This document shows positions 46,008 to 58,790 of a stretch of DNA of 64,000 bases, piece after piece. Within the stretch, counting starts at the first letter, position 1, and every line of letters begins with the position of its first letter. The stretch lies in contig NC_061787.1 in the NCBI RefSeq assembly GCF_022458985.1, positions 2,574,001 to 2,638,000 of the forward strand. The letters run 5' to 3'. Below the pieces are notes generated by a model that was not told the DNA's origin, made no database searches, and saw nothing but the letters and a program-made list of their open reading frames with translations. Both the position numbers and the translations under genes were made by a program. Source of the stretch: Mugil cephalus (lineage: Eukaryota; Chordata; Actinopteri; Mugiliformes; Mugilidae).

Positions 46008-48272
46008 ATGGACTTCAGGAGCAGAGACCCGGACACGGGAGGCGGAGAGGAGCCGAGCGGCGGGGGGCGGTCGGAGGGGGACCTGGACCCGGACATGAAC
46101 CTGGACCTGGATCGGTCCTACCTGCTGTACCGGAGCGCCGGGTTAAACGTGGCGGCTTACCTGCTCTGCTGGATCCTGCTCAGGTGGTACCAGGTGAGAC
46201 CACGTTCCTCACCTGGTGATGCGGGGTTCCATCCTAATCATGTGTCTGTGACACCGAGAACGAACCTGACATTTAACAGACTGAGAGAGAAGCTATTAAC
46301 TGCTACTGGTTTTCAGAATGTGAAATTAAAAATAACTTATTTGAGTTTCAATTCAACAAAATCTAAACCAGTAAATTAATCTGTGATCCTTTAATCTAGT
46401 AAACCAGAGGTAAAGGAGAACACAGTGGTTATTAGATTTATAGAAAAGAAGATCAGTGATTTCAAATCTTTTCTTTGGTCTAAATGGAGCACAGACATGA
46501 CTCTGGAACAATATGGAATTTTAGATTTTCCGACACAAGGGATCTGGTCATCTGAATTTCTCTCTGATTGTCCTAAATCTGGAGAAAAAACAGGTTTATT
46601 TGGACCTGGACCATTGTCACCATGGAGACTACATCCTGGACCAGTCCTCTTTTTGATCTGAAGATCTATTCTCCTGCAGCTACACGTCCCAGTTCATTCA
46701 GAGCTGCTCTTTTAATTGTGTTTTCGTCTCCCTCTTTTTATTTTTCTACCTCTTCCTCTAAGTTGTCTCCGGTTTTGTGCATTTATATATTAATAAATGC
46801 TCTGACTCCTCTGAGCATCACGTTGGTCATTATTAGTTAAATGTGCTTTAGAAATAAATCGAGAATCTGTTGTAAGCATTGTGTTATCACAAGCGTCTGT
46901 ACATTAATTACCATGGAGCAAGTCATACCCTTCTGTATAAATGTCAGTGATAAAAACTCAACTCTTCTTCTCTTTCTCTCCTTAGAGACTCAGATGCCAG
47001 TGTGCCGCTTCTCAGGTAAGCCAGTGATACATTCTATAGTTTATAGTTGAGAGTACAACCCAACGTGGAGCTGGAGGTCGAGCATCAGTGAGTCTAGATA
47101 AAGTCTACCATCACTGCGGTACTAGAAAGAAAGCTCATAACTTACTTTAAATCCTTGATATTAAATTTGTAAACTGTTGAAAGTGTGATTGTGTTAGTAG
47201 TTGAGTAGCCAGAACTGAGATGCTTTAGAAACACCCCCAGATGGAGGGCTCTGCTGGGACACTCATGAATTATGCACACGAGGAAACAAAACACTGTGTT
47301 AAGTGCAGGGGACAGAAGGGCTTGAGAGAAGTGGGGGGGCTCTCTGAGGTTCCCAGCGCTGGCCCCATCCTCTGTAGCACTTGTTATACAAATGAAGGAG
47401 TGGATGCGTGATGGCTTCCTCCTGTAACTGTTGGTTACCCAGGAAATATGGAGGGAACTCTTTTTTACTCACTTGTGGGGAGAAACCCAGAGATCAAGGC
47501 CGTCTGCATTCTCCTCTCAATGAACGTGTGTTGCTGTGGAAATCTGAGGATTATATTTTATCTAAATGGTTCCAGAGGTTGTTCACATCAGCCTCTAAAA
47601 TCATTCAGCCAAATAAACCAGATGTCGGTTTGGATCCTACTACACACGTTAAAAGTTAGAAGGATTTTCCCTGTCAGTGAAACACTAAAAACATTATGAC
47701 CACGTTCCTAATATTGTCTAGGTCTCTCCTGTGGTGAGATTCAGAGAATGGACATGGGCCTTCAGAGGGTGTCCTGTTATTCAAGAAGGGGCCTCTGTGG
47801 ATCATCCCACAGATACTTTATCAGTTTGGGATCTAGTGAATTTGGAGGCCAGGTCAACACCTTGTGCTGTTCTTCATGTTATTTTAGATGTTTTTGTGTG
47901 TGTGTGTCTGTGGGTGGCTGCTCCCATTGACGGGTGTCATTGCTATGGGGTGGGGGTGTCTACTTCTGGTCTAGGTTGGTGCTACATGCCTAAGTAACAT
48001 CCACACCAATGAATACCAGCTCCAAAAGTTTCCCAGTGGAACACTGAATCGTCACAAGATGGTTTAAATGTCATTTACTTCTCCTGTCCGTGGTCATAAT
48101 GTTGTGGCTGATCGGTGTATAGGGTTTATTCAGTATGAGTAAGTAAAAACATGCTATTGTCAGTCTGATCTTTATCAGACTGCATGAGTGTATACTGTGC
48201 TGGTTTGGTTCTGCCTTTTAAGGCAAGAAAAGGTCAAAGGTTAAAACGAAGCCAAAAACCACGTCCCTGTAG
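46008..48272 (+). CDS. Putative single-pass membrane microprotein, 87 residues
   Basis: Three exons, 46008-46193, 46988-47015 (28 nt) and 48223-48272, join in phase (0, then 1) to an 87-residue protein ending in a stop. The N-terminal 40 residues are acidic and Gly/Pro-rich. A transmembrane segment follows (SAGLNVAAYLLCWILLRWYQ region). The C-terminus is strongly basic (KKRSKVKTKPKTTSL), arranged as expected for a membrane protein with the C-terminus in the cytosol. Donors are CAG|GTGAGA and CAG|GTAAGC; acceptors are CTTAGAG and TTTTAAG. AATAAA at about 48444 fits the 3' end. I do not recognise the family by name. The tiny middle exon is the weakest element. It lies directly 5' of arhgef4. 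Confidence 0.55.
47690..48122. repeat. Dispersed repeat in the second microprotein intron
   Basis: Ends with GACCACGTTCCTAATATTGT on the left and CATAATGTTGTGGCTGATCG on the right, both familiar from teleost repeats. Partly matched, inverted, by 19862-20045 and 20510-20545. No intact ORF. Confidence 0.75.
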
Positions 48273-48443
48273 CGTCAAAGCATCTTCTTCTTGTATTGGG
48301 TTGGCTGGCGCCAAATCTGTGAAAAACACAGAAGACATAGAAGAAGAACCAGAGCCCCGGTTGTAGCCATGCAGTGACTGAGATGTTAGTCGGTAACCAG
48401 TGTGATGTGGATGTGTGGTGAGGTGGTAGTAGGAGATCATCTA

Positions 48444-48449
48444 AATAAA
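48444..48449 (+). terminator. Poly(A) signal of the microprotein gene
   Basis: CTAAATAAAATCC, about 170 bases after the proposed stop at 48272. It supports that stop as a real gene end. Confidence 0.55.
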
Positions 48450-48479
48450 ATCCACTCAGGTCAAAGGCTGCAGCCAAAC

Positions 48480-51062
48480 AACAACAACATCAAACACTGA
48501 ACGCTGCATCGAAAAGTTTCCTGGAGTCATATCTTCCAGAGAGGGTTAGGGAGTTTATGGCAGCATTGGACCCAAACAACAAGCACTGAACGCTACATTA
48601 AAAACAACTGTGAATTCACATATAATCTTCCACAGACTTTGTGTGACTTTCTGTTTCTCGTTCTGTTATCTCGCCGCTACTGAACAACATCAGTGCTTCT
48701 TTAGCCGTTTCTTTCTTACAGCGAACAAAGCGTTTTGTGAAAACAAGGCATTAATGTGATTAAAGTGTTGGTCGGTTTCTGGGTGACGAGCTTCAGCGGA
48801 GGCTAAGATGTTGCTCTGGCTCTAAGACAAGGGGAGGGGGGGCAAAGCTGTGAGCTTGTGTTCTTCTAATCATTTGCTCCATAGCTGCAGCAAAAACTGA
48901 ACAGAACCGCCTAGCTCCAACTCGTCTGAGGAATAAAACCGACAACTAACTCCATGTCACGCTCCAGTTCTTTCCTCTTTTCTGAACATCCTAGATCTAA
49001 GGCACTATTTCTTTTTTAAATGACCTCAGTCAAAATGTTAAGTTGAATATTAATTATCTGTTGTTTTCCTTAGCTTTTGTTTCTAAAATGAATCTAAAAA
49101 TCTAAAAAAAAGTTGCATTTCAGCACATACGGTAGTTCATCCCACACTGAATCTCTCCTCTGGCTGATGAGTTCAGCTTCTGTTCTTTTTCGGTCCATTT
49201 CAGCGGATGTGCCAACGTCTAAATGGGTTGTGCTTGGCTTTTGAACCACAACAGCTTTTCTGTCCCTCTGTAATTGTGACAGGCAGCCAGGCCAGAACAC
49301 AGCCTTTTATTTCAGGCCTTCTGGGAAGAGAGCGGCTGGGCCGTGAGTCATGGCTCTGTTGGGATGCAGACGATACCAGGTCACTCACAGAACACTAACA
49401 GAAGTTTAAATTTCTGGGTCCATGTAGCAGCAGCAGCAGCACATGTTTAAGCTTTATTCTAATAGTTTTATATTGTTTTGCTGACCTGTGAACATCCCTT
49501 CCCTCAGAAATAGTGGAGTTCTATGAGCAATTGAGAGCCATTCTAGACAAAACTGTCTCTAGACAGGTCAGACACCAGGGTTAGATTCTAAGACCTGTCA
49601 TGATTCACAAGGTAAACACGTAATAAAAAAGGAAAGAAAACTGGAAAGAGCTGCTGCTCATATTTGATTCATAGTTCACAGTATGTGATTTAAAAATAAG
49701 ATGATGAGAAAGAGAAACCTTTAATTAATTGGTAGGACTAGGACTAATGTGTTGCAAAGCTAAATGTGGAGCTTGCTTACATGATAACTTGTCCTGGTGC
49801 AGTCCTCTTAGTGTTAGCTGGCTGAAGGTGCAGCTCTGTATTTATAGCCCAGCTTCTTAGTGTCTTTCCTCGTTATTGAGACAGCGAGATCAGCATGTAC
49901 CTGCTGTTTTGAGGCTGTATTAAGCCGTGGAGTCTGTAGAAGGACAACGCTGTTAACATGAAGTGAAACGGGAAGGTTTTAGTCAAAGGACACGTTATGG
50001 TTATGGTGGAGTAAAGCTGCAGGCATGTAGGCGAAGAGGAGACCCAGCCGGCGTGGTTATCTGTTGGAGCTTACACTATGTGTGTGGTGGGGGTGGGGTC
50101 ATGGGAGCTTTGGTGAGTTGGTTTGCTTCCGGCGTTTGTTCTCTGGTGCTGGACACTGCTGACGCATGGAGAGTAAGTATGGCTATGGTTAAGAAGGAGA
50201 ACAATTTTCAGTTCATTTTCTAAAAGAGCAGTTTGTTAGACGTTTCCATCCAGATGGAGGAGGACGCGAAGGATCTGGATCAGATCATGAGTGTTTGTAA
50301 CCTAAGTCTCAACACTTTGATATTTACGTCAACCCAAAATATTACGGAATGATCACACATTATCAGACTAATGCAGCATTTAGAGGAGAATCCATCCATT
50401 GTTGATGATGTCTGGTGTAAAAAGTGATAAAAAGTAATTTGATCCTCTACGTCATCACAGTGGAGAGCATCTAGCTCAACTTCACTCCAGCACAAGCTGA
50501 TTATCTTGTTAATACTGTAGCATTGTTAGTATAAAACACCCCTCTGAAAAAGAAGGTCATGAATCAGAGGAAGTTTATGGCTCCTTATGCAAGTTTAAGA
50601 ATATGTGAAAAAGCATGGAAAAACTATGTTATATAACATATATAATTTATAATGGTAAACAAGAACAACCTCACAGTTCCTCTCTGAGTCATATGGAGCT
50701 CTGTAGTGGAAACATCGGAAACATCCTAATTTATGTGGATATCTTCTCTTCTCTTCATAGATTCTTACTAAACATGTTTTAACCAAGACATGTATGTATT
50801 TCTGATTTCCTCTTCTCCTGATCTTGGTTTAATTCTCAATTATATTTCACTGTTGTGTGTTTTTGTACTTGTCATCGACTGTTGAGCCAAGTGCAGCTGC
50901 AGAAATCCTCCCAGACGCCTTAAAAGGATTTATGACACTCACATATTATCCAGATAAAGATTACTGATTGCTGACAGCCTTACACCGTTCATGATTTGCT
51001 GAGCACTACGCTCTCTTTGACGTCTCCTGGTTTCAGTTATGTCTTCTTTCGTGTTTTCGCAG
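48480..51062. other. Region 5' of the large arhgef4 exon, no supportable exon
   Basis: Probably arhgef4 5' intron. Several GT/AG bounded short segments exist (for example 49507-49565, open as IVEFYEQLRAILDKTVSRQ) but nothing links them in phase with confidence. The right end is a good polypyrimidine tract and CGCAG acceptor at 51062. Confidence 0.45.
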
Positions 51063-54000
51063 ACCCATGGAGTCCTCCTAGACTCTCCCAGTGTCTCTGA
51101 CAGATTAAACTCAGAGCGGGAGGCGTTTGGTGCCGACACACCGGATGAATGTTATGAATCCTGCTCCTGCCACAGTGGAACCCTATCCAGCGGCTCTCTG
51201 CAGGGACTGGATGATGCTGATATCTGCCAGCGAGCTGCAGGTTGCAGGTTCTCCACTGGACTCGATAAAGTCCGACGGAGAGAGACATTGTCAGATGCTT
51301 CAGAGACTAATGTCAGGAGGAAAAGTCCAGAAAACCATGTGGATTGTAATGCTCCCAGAGACCAGAGATCAGCTGTGACCAGACCCTGCCCGAGGAATGC
51401 AATACTAGCACATGACTTCCTCCATGAGCCGCCCGAGGAGAGCACACAGTCAGACAGTTTACATACTAAACGCCAGCAGGTAAATGCTCTAAAAGACTCT
51501 GGAAAGGTGAAGCTCTATGTGCAGCACGGAGAGAGGAGTCCAAACAGAATCAGAGGCTTGACCCAGACTGAAGCATGTATGACACTAACTGCTAAAGAGG
51601 AGACGACTGTGGAGACGGGGACGACTCAGACAGACGACACAAAGTCAGACGTGAAAAATAAAAAAGGGGAAGAAACATTAGAAACATGTTATACTTTAAA
51701 TGGATGCTACAGAGAACATGGGCACTGTGCGAACAGTGTGTACTTATCAGATAATACAACACATCCCATAGCAGAGAGCCACTGTAGAGATGCACCAGAC
51801 AGAATTGTTACACCAGAACAGTCTGAATGCGGAATAAATCTAACAAGAGACGTTATTGCAGCAAGTCCAGAGCTCAGAGACACACATGATGCACAGAACG
51901 GGTCAGAGATCCAGCCTCAGGGTCACGCTACTAGAGCAAAACCCCAGGACAAGGATCATCAGGATCAAGATCAGGACCTGGATCAGCCCTGTTTCCATGA
52001 CAGGTCTACAACTGAGGGAACTGAACCATCTGGGTCAGGGAATGAATTCTGTCCCTCCACCACATCTCCCACATCTTCTCCTCCAGTGGAGCTCTGTGCT
52101 ACTGGACCTACTGTTCTTCCAAACATTTCAAAACTTCTCCCCCCCGTCCTTTTGGCCAACAAGGAACAGCTCGCTGAGAGGCACTCTGATCCAAATCGAC
52201 CTAAGAATGCAAGGTCACAATCAGGACTCGTTCCAGGCCAGACTCAGGGTTTAATCCCTAATCTCTTGGAGCAGGAGGTGGCTACGATAGAAACCCCCAC
52301 TCTTGTGCAGCTCCTTTCTGGGAGGCCGGAGCCGGGGCATCATTATGTGGAAGACTTTTCCTTTTCTCCAGGCAGCTGTGGAGCAGAGAGGAGGAGGGTA
52401 GGATCCTCCTCCTCTCTGCTCCGTCACAACCAGACAGAAGAGGGGGGTGGCTGCCATGTTTATCCTGACCAGAGAACAACTGTGGAAGCTGTGAGTGAAG
52501 ACAAACGTCCACAATCACAGACTGTCTCAGAGGAGCCCTCTGAGGACGGTGACCCTGGTGTTTGTTCCTCTCGGCTCAGTGAGAAAAGAGAAAGTTCCTC
52601 TCTGACAAACACACCAGCTACTGTTGGCTCAGCTTCAGGCCTCTGTATGCTGGAGAAACTGGACTTGATGAAACCGAAACCCACATCCCTTCCTCTGGTG
52701 TCAGACACCAACAATAACACCAAGGCATCCATTGACGGCCTGAAAAGAGGGAACGGTGTCGGCTGTTACTGCAAAAGCAATGTGAAAAAAGCTTGCCCCT
52801 TGGTCCCCCCTCTGAGATATGCAACGCTTCATCCACAGGCCAGACTCAGGGACAAGGATGAGTCCTGGAAAGACTTCTCTGTTGAGCAGAGACCTAGGAG
52901 GGACTCGGAGGACTTTTTACCTGAGCTAGACCACCGTTGTCTTATAAGCGTGTTTGATACAGACAAGTTAGAGAAGAGTTGTGATGCTACCAGAGTTGTA
53001 GAAATTCCCCAATATTATGACAGAGATGAAGGCCTTCAGCAGGAGAGGCAGGAGTTAAACCAACCAGGGGGTCAGAGCCTACCCAACAGAAGAGAGGACA
53101 CACAGCAACAAGTTAAGATGGTGAGCTGCTCGTATCCTAACATCAGCCCTGCTAATAGTAACCTCGAGCCAATCCTGGAGCTTCCCCACCACCAGACCAC
53201 ACAGGAGCCTGGTACCACTACTGCATTAGATCCTGAGGGGGGTGCAGAGAACCCTGGTCTGAGCAGTAGCAATGAAAAACCGAACAAAAAGAACAGTCAG
53301 GCTGGAAAGAAGGGCTCTAAATTCTCTGTCTTTGCTAAAATGCCTTCTTTTAGGAAGAGTAAGGCCTCGAAAGGCTACAAAAGCCAGGAGGACCACCTTG
53401 CTTCTTCTGACGGAGAGGAGCCAGGGCCCCAGAGAGACACCTCAGATGATGACAACCTCAAACAAACTGTCCAGCAAGTGTTTTTTTATCAGAGGGAAGA
53501 GGGAGACAGTGGCTTCTCCTCCTCTACCTCCTACGCTCGTCACGTCAGTGAGCTCTCCAACAAGGGCAGTGAGGACGGCGGAGGACCAGGTCCAGACCAC
53601 ATCCTCCTCAGGCAGCTCGACTCATCGCACGGGAAGAGCTACAAGAGGAGCAAGAGCAACGACACTATAAACATCCTCACGCGCTTCACACAAGCACACA
53701 GGTCCCTCTCCAGCTTTTTTGAGTCCCGTTTGAACGATGGGGAGAGTTTGAGGGACGTGGATCCTGGTAAAACCAAACCCTCCTGGATGAGGCTGAAGAG
53801 GACGAACAAGTCTTTGCCACAAAGAGACTGCAGCAGCACAGCTAGGACCCAGGACTGGGATAACTTCACATTCCACCCACACCATCCAGGGTCACCGTCC
53901 TCCCTCCGAATCCTTTGCCACACTGACCCCATCTCCAACCGCAGGGCTCCTCAGAGAAGTCAAACCCAACACTCAGATGGATGCAAAACCGAGCAGTCGA

Positions 54001-54428
54001 GAGAAAGATGCTCACATCGTAGTCTACCTACCTTCTTAGAAGACCTCTCCAGCCCTGTCACACCTTTGAGCCCATCCACTCCTAACAACCAGCATTCACC
54101 GTCTCCGACAAGACCCCACCCAGGGGCCAGCAAGAGCTCTCCTGAGACCCCCCAAAGACCAATGAGCCCTAAACCTAACACTCCCAGGCCGGTGTGTCAC
54201 CGGCAGGTTTCTCTCCACCCCCAGTCAACAAGGAGCAGCTCCATCTCTCCCATCAGTCACTCACTCAGCGTGGAGGGACTGACCGACCCCCCCGACAGAC
54301 CGAGGACCCTGAAACCTTCAGCCAGCCCTCTGGCTCTAAGCCTTAGTCCACTGGATGCAGCCGAGGGAAGAACAGACAAACGGTCACAACTCCTCCTCTC
54401 TGCCAACGGCTCCATCAGTGACATGGAG
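51063..54428 (+). CDS. arhgef4: ARHGEF4 giant N-terminal exon
   Basis: One uninterrupted 3366-nt exon (1122 codons), acceptor TTTTCGCAG and donor GAG|GTAAGA, phase 0 at both ends. The protein is low-complexity, rich in Ser, Pro, Glu and Gln. The ordered landmark is the basic KKGSKFSVFAKMPSFRKSKASKG stretch split over 53,300-53,380 (residues about 750-775), followed by SLSSFFESRL and WMRLKRTNKSLP. These Asef-type segments suggest the long-isoform N-terminus. The C-terminal 150 residues are Ser/Pro-rich (LSPSTPNNQHSPSPTRPHP). Assignment rests mainly on the downstream exons; no ordered domain is present. An upstream ATG at 51039 lies in the acceptor tract and is not a start. Confidence 0.8.
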
Positions 54429-56174
54429 GTAAGAGAAAAATACGCTCTTCACATGTTTTTTTGATCACATTAACATTTTCATTACCTTTCATCTGCCAGA
54501 TTCTGCAGTAGTCCTAGTGAAGAGGTGAACAAATGATAGCTAGCGCCCTCCTGTGGCTTCCCCCAGTAGAACAGGCCTGTGTAATAGGACTGTTCCGCTC
54601 ATGCCCTGCAGACTAATCCCACCATCAGAGACCGGAGCTCAGCCGGCCTCGTTTAATCTGTCACAACTAGAACGATTCCAGGTTTAAGATTCTTTGGCCA
54701 AATACTCTGTAACAATGCAACAGCGTTACAATGTAATGAAATTTTCAGTGCATTGGAGCCCACTCGACTTCACAGGAACAAAATACAATAAATAAAATAA
54801 AACAGAATAAACAAAGATAAAAATATATTTAAAATTTTTTTATATATTTGGCAAATTGTGATAAATATATGGAAACAGAATAAAATGGAAATTTGGATTC
54901 CAGAGTTAGGGTTTATGATGATTCCTTATTTGGGTTTGGGTGGGAATGAGGAGGACTGAGGTTTAATCCGGTGGGAGCTGCTGAAGTCCAAAACTTCTTT
55001 TATTTAAAAAGAGTTAATATATTCTAATCCATAATGGATCATCAACATCACATTTTAAATGTGTCCGTTCATTTTGATTACTAGAATTAAAGCCTTTAGT
55101 AGACATACTTCATTATTTGTCCAGGCGACTGTGTTATATTATTTATATCATTCCATCCTGTGTAGATGCTATTCCATGTGGCTTCTCTGTCTGTATAAAT
55201 CTCTGGATACTTAACCAGGCTCATTCACCCGATACATAATAAAGTCAGCGAGCTGCAGCAGAGTTATGACCAGAAACAGCTCTAGGTTTATTACATTGAT
55301 TCACTGACTGTAATCGTTCTCCTATCAGAGCGTGCAGGTGGAGACTAGAAAGATCATAAGAAGTCATTAGGAATGCCACCATTAATTTGTACCAGACAAC
55401 AAACACTTTTCCAACAAGATCTGCAGCATGGACATTCTTAAAAGCGTCAGATAGAAGAATTAGCATGTAGCTCCATTCTGCTCACGTCTACTGAAGGTAA
55501 AGTTTCTTTACTCCTTGTGTCCATCTAAACGAGGATGTGTCAGGGTCTGGCAGGAGAGGAGAAGAGGATAACACGCCTCTTTTATTCATCTAGCACTGAT
55601 GACACTTCCTCTCTGCTTGAGGGCATTTTGGGTTTTTTGCTTAACGATGATTTGTAGATCCCAGGGAGGAGGAGACACAGACAAGAGAAATGAGAGAAGC
55701 TTTAGGCGAACCGACAGTAAACATAGCAGACTCACACTGACCTAACGTGATAGAAAGATATGCACTTATTTAATAGGTGGTCTGTTCAGTCAGTGGGGAA
55801 GTCACAGTGTTGGTTAATAGATGAATGACCTGACGTAGCCTTGATGAGTGTCTTTGCGTGTGCTGATAAAGACTGAAGCTTGTTGGTTCTGTAAGACACG
55901 TGATGAGACTCAACCTCCTTTATGGGTTTTACAACTTTCAGACTCTGTTGAACCAGATATTACATGCACTAGACTACACAACACGATTGTAATATTTAAT
56001 GTCTGAAAAAGTTTGTGCGATATCAAGGATGGTTGGGGTTGAACCTGTGGCTCTGCAAATACATTCGCCTGTCCTGATGTAAAGAGCCGAGCAGGTGACT
56101 GTGACTAACCAGAACATTGTGCAAAGGCCACTCGGAGCTATGCACGACCCTCCAGCCGCTCCAGGTCAGGTCAG
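54429..56174. other. arhgef4 intron
   Basis: No coding content. It holds a GCGCCCTCCTGTGGC repeat core near 54,544 and AT-rich sequence from 54,770 to 54,890. Confidence 0.6.
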
Positions 56175-56387
56175 CTGGAGGAGGAGGAGGGGGAGGAGGA
56201 GGAGGCGAAGGAGGAGGACAAGGCCTCGGCGTTCTGGGACTGGTCGCTGGATGGACGGCCTCGGAGGAGACAGTGTTCAGATGACCTCTGGATTGAAGAG
56301 CAAAAGAAGTTCAGATGCAAACGGGACGCAGCCATGAAGAGGAGCACGGGTCAGCTTAGCACACCATCGTCTGAGAACATGGACAAA
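56175..56387 (+). CDS. arhgef4: ARHGEF4 exon with acidic start and DDLWIEEQKK motif
   Basis: 213-nt phase-0 exon, acceptor GTCAG and donor AAA|GTAAGA. The first 15 residues are nearly all Glu, then FWDWSLDGRPRRRQCSDDLW and IEEQKKFRCKRDAAMKR. Human ARHGEF4 has a VDDLWLEKTQRKK stretch in the corresponding place upstream of the SH3 domain, which separates it from the SPATA13 paralogue. This segment is within the region that includes the APC-binding part in Asef. Confidence 0.8.
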
Positions 56388-56649
56388 GTAAGACGTGACC
56401 TCCAGACGTCACATGTCTCTCCGTCTCCATCTTCTATTGCTACCTCCTTTCCTGGACCATCTCTTTCTCCTGGTACTTTTTCTTGGATTTACAGCCTGGG
56501 AGCCTGAGTTTTACCTCTGCTCTCTGTTTCCTGCCTCCTAATCATCTACTCATCCATTCATCCGTTCACATCGTCCATTCTGCTCTTCGTCCAGTGAGTA
56601 ATCCTGATGTCCGCTACCAGCGCTTTGAAACAATTCTCCGTTTTCACAG

Positions 56650-56779
56650 ACAGATGCTGGAGTCACTTCGGGAGCCCCTGCGGCGCCCCAGGGAATGTCC
56701 CTCAAGGCCCATGGCTTCTCTCAGAGCACCCCCACTGGTCTGGACTGTTTGGGCTGGAGACGATGCACTTCCTACTCCT
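56650..56779 (+). CDS. arhgef4: ARHGEF4 exon with SQSTPTGLD motif
   Basis: 130-nt exon, acceptor TTTTCACAG, donor CCT|GTAAGT, entering in phase 0 and leaving in phase 1. It encodes TDAGVTSGAPAAPQG, MSLKAHGFSQSTPTGLDCLG and WRRCTSYSC. The SQSxPTGLxxxGW pattern is shared with human ARHGEF4 (SQSAPTGLNHMGW) and, less exactly, SPATA13 (SQSTPIGLDRVG). In the family this exon is followed by the acidic linker and SH3 exon, which would lie past the window edge. Confidence 0.85.
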
Positions 56780-58790
56780 GTAAGTACCCCGCTTGGTTCA
56801 GTCGGCTGGTTCCCTCAGGGTCTCTCAGGCTCTTTATTTCTAAGATGAAATCTACTCATGTGTCAGATGTGTTATTTTGTCCAAATTCTCCAGGATAATT
56901 ATTTACATCGGTTTATTAATCGGGAAACATGTAGAGTGATTAGAGTCCGTCTTTGGTTGCTGTGCTCCTGTGGAAACATGGACCTCGTCCCTCTGTACAT
57001 GGGCAGGGTTCTGGATGTTCCTTTAATATTTATTTGAGTCTCTCCAGAGAGAAGCAGTGAGACCAGTAGATGGATGGCTTGATTAGAGCCTCTGTTCTTT
57101 AGAAGAGGTTGAGCTTTTGATATGAGTATTTTGCCATTTCATCCAACCTGACTCCATCATTAAACTGACCTTTTTTGATGTGAATCTGTTCAGGTTTTGT
57201 CTCAGGATGTGACAGTGAAGGGAATCTGATAGTTGGAGCCAATCAAAGTATTTGAACATAAACTTGTTTATTCGTGCTTAGTTTGATAACATAACTGACA
57301 TGCTCATGAATTCATTATAATAACAACAAGAGCAATAACTACTTCAGAGTCAGAGTGTCTTCTTTTCAGCATCTGATCCTTTTCATCTGTGAACATGTTA
57401 AAAACAGATTCATTGATTTATTGATTTAACACAGCACAGTAGCTAACATATGTCCAGATAAAATACAGTCTAGAGCAAAGACAGAACTGACTGGAAAGTC
57501 TCAACTATTGCTACTGAGTAAACTGTTCTGGTCACATTTTCCTTGGATCAACATAAGTCTACTGCTTTTTTAGTCTATTTGGAGAAATATGGGCCTTCTT
57601 AGAGGAGACATATATTTACTCTGTTGTAGTAGAAGATATTTGGATTATTATTAAGTGTTATATATATATAAAAGCTGACGTTTTGTAGTGATATAAACAG
57701 CCAAGATCGAGTTGTAGAGATGGTTTCAGTGCTGCATATTGTCAGTCATTCCTTAGTTTCCCACCAGATGTCACCAGAACGTTTCCTTTTCATGCTGTCG
57801 CCTCTGAAGGGTGGACTTGTTGTTGGTGTTCTGGAGCGTTGTTGTTGTGTCTGAAGCCTTAAAGTTGATGGATACGAACTGTCTTCTAATATTTTTCACC
57901 CTGGAATTAAATGAAAGTGTCTCTATGAGACACTGATTTAAAACCTGTGTGTGTCTGAGCTGCTGCTGCTGATTCTCTTGTGTCTGTTTTTATGTATGTG
58001 TGTATGCACCAAAGCTTATGGAGCGCCCCCTGGTGGCTGGCTGCAGTATAGATCATTATAAGCCACGCCTCTCAATGTTAGTGGGCGGGACTTGGAATAA
58101 ACTAAAACACTAAAATACACGTGTTATAGAGCTAGTTAACATGATACTGATGCTTGTTCAAGAGTCAGTTATTTCTCAGGTGTTTTGTTTTAGTTATTTG
58201 ATGCTATGTATAAAAAAACAGTTGTGATGTCATGATGGTTGACTGGTTGCTGTGACAACTGCAGGTTGTAAATGAAAACGGTCAGAATCAGTGAGAGGTG
58301 AAGCTGGTCGTTGTTACATGAGGCTCAGTGTTGGGGGAGACAGATATTAGTATCATATTTTTTAGTTTGATTCATTATTGTAAAAATAATAATTGGATTG
58401 TGTTTCTATTTGCCTGGTATAATGGAGTCTATGGATAAACTCTGCTCTCATGATGTTAATGAATATTTTAATTTGTGAATATTACTGTGATAAACATATG
58501 AATAGAGAGTTTATCGGCAGATTAGAGCTGATGAGCTGACGCTGGAGGATGCGTCACTGTCAGTAAATGAAACCGACACACAGGAGGAAGCATATGTGTG
58601 TGTTTGTGTTCAGGAGGGTGGAGGAATGGAGAATAAATGGGAGGGGAGTGGAGGGGAGGGCAGAGAAACATGTTCGCTGTCATTAGCAGGAAAGCGACAC
58701 GGTCGAGCCGTAGGAGCCCCCCCTGCAGGACCCCCACTGATGTCAGCCTGGAAAAAGGAGGGAGGGGGGGGGGCGTGAGGGGGACTGAGT
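56780..58790. other. arhgef4 intron
   Basis: Contains the dispersed repeat 58005-58270 (relative of 38985-39480). No exon seen. Confidence 0.55.
58005..58275. repeat. Second copy of the CCCCTGGTGGCTGG repeat
   Basis: Same order of landmarks as at 38985-39480: GCGCCCCCTGGTGGCTGG, GTTAGTGGGCGGGAC, ATGATACTGATGCTTGTTC, then TATAAAAAAACAG. Same orientation. Confidence 0.7.

Noticed and set aside
49507-49565. AG/GT-bounded segment reading IVEFYEQLRAILDKTVSRQ
   Set aside because: It needs phase 1 upstream and I found no partner exon with that phase; donor GTCAGA is weak.
51039-51062. ATG at 51039 as start of the giant exon
   Set aside because: It lies in the polypyrimidine tract just before a CGCAG acceptor; the frame is open there by chance.
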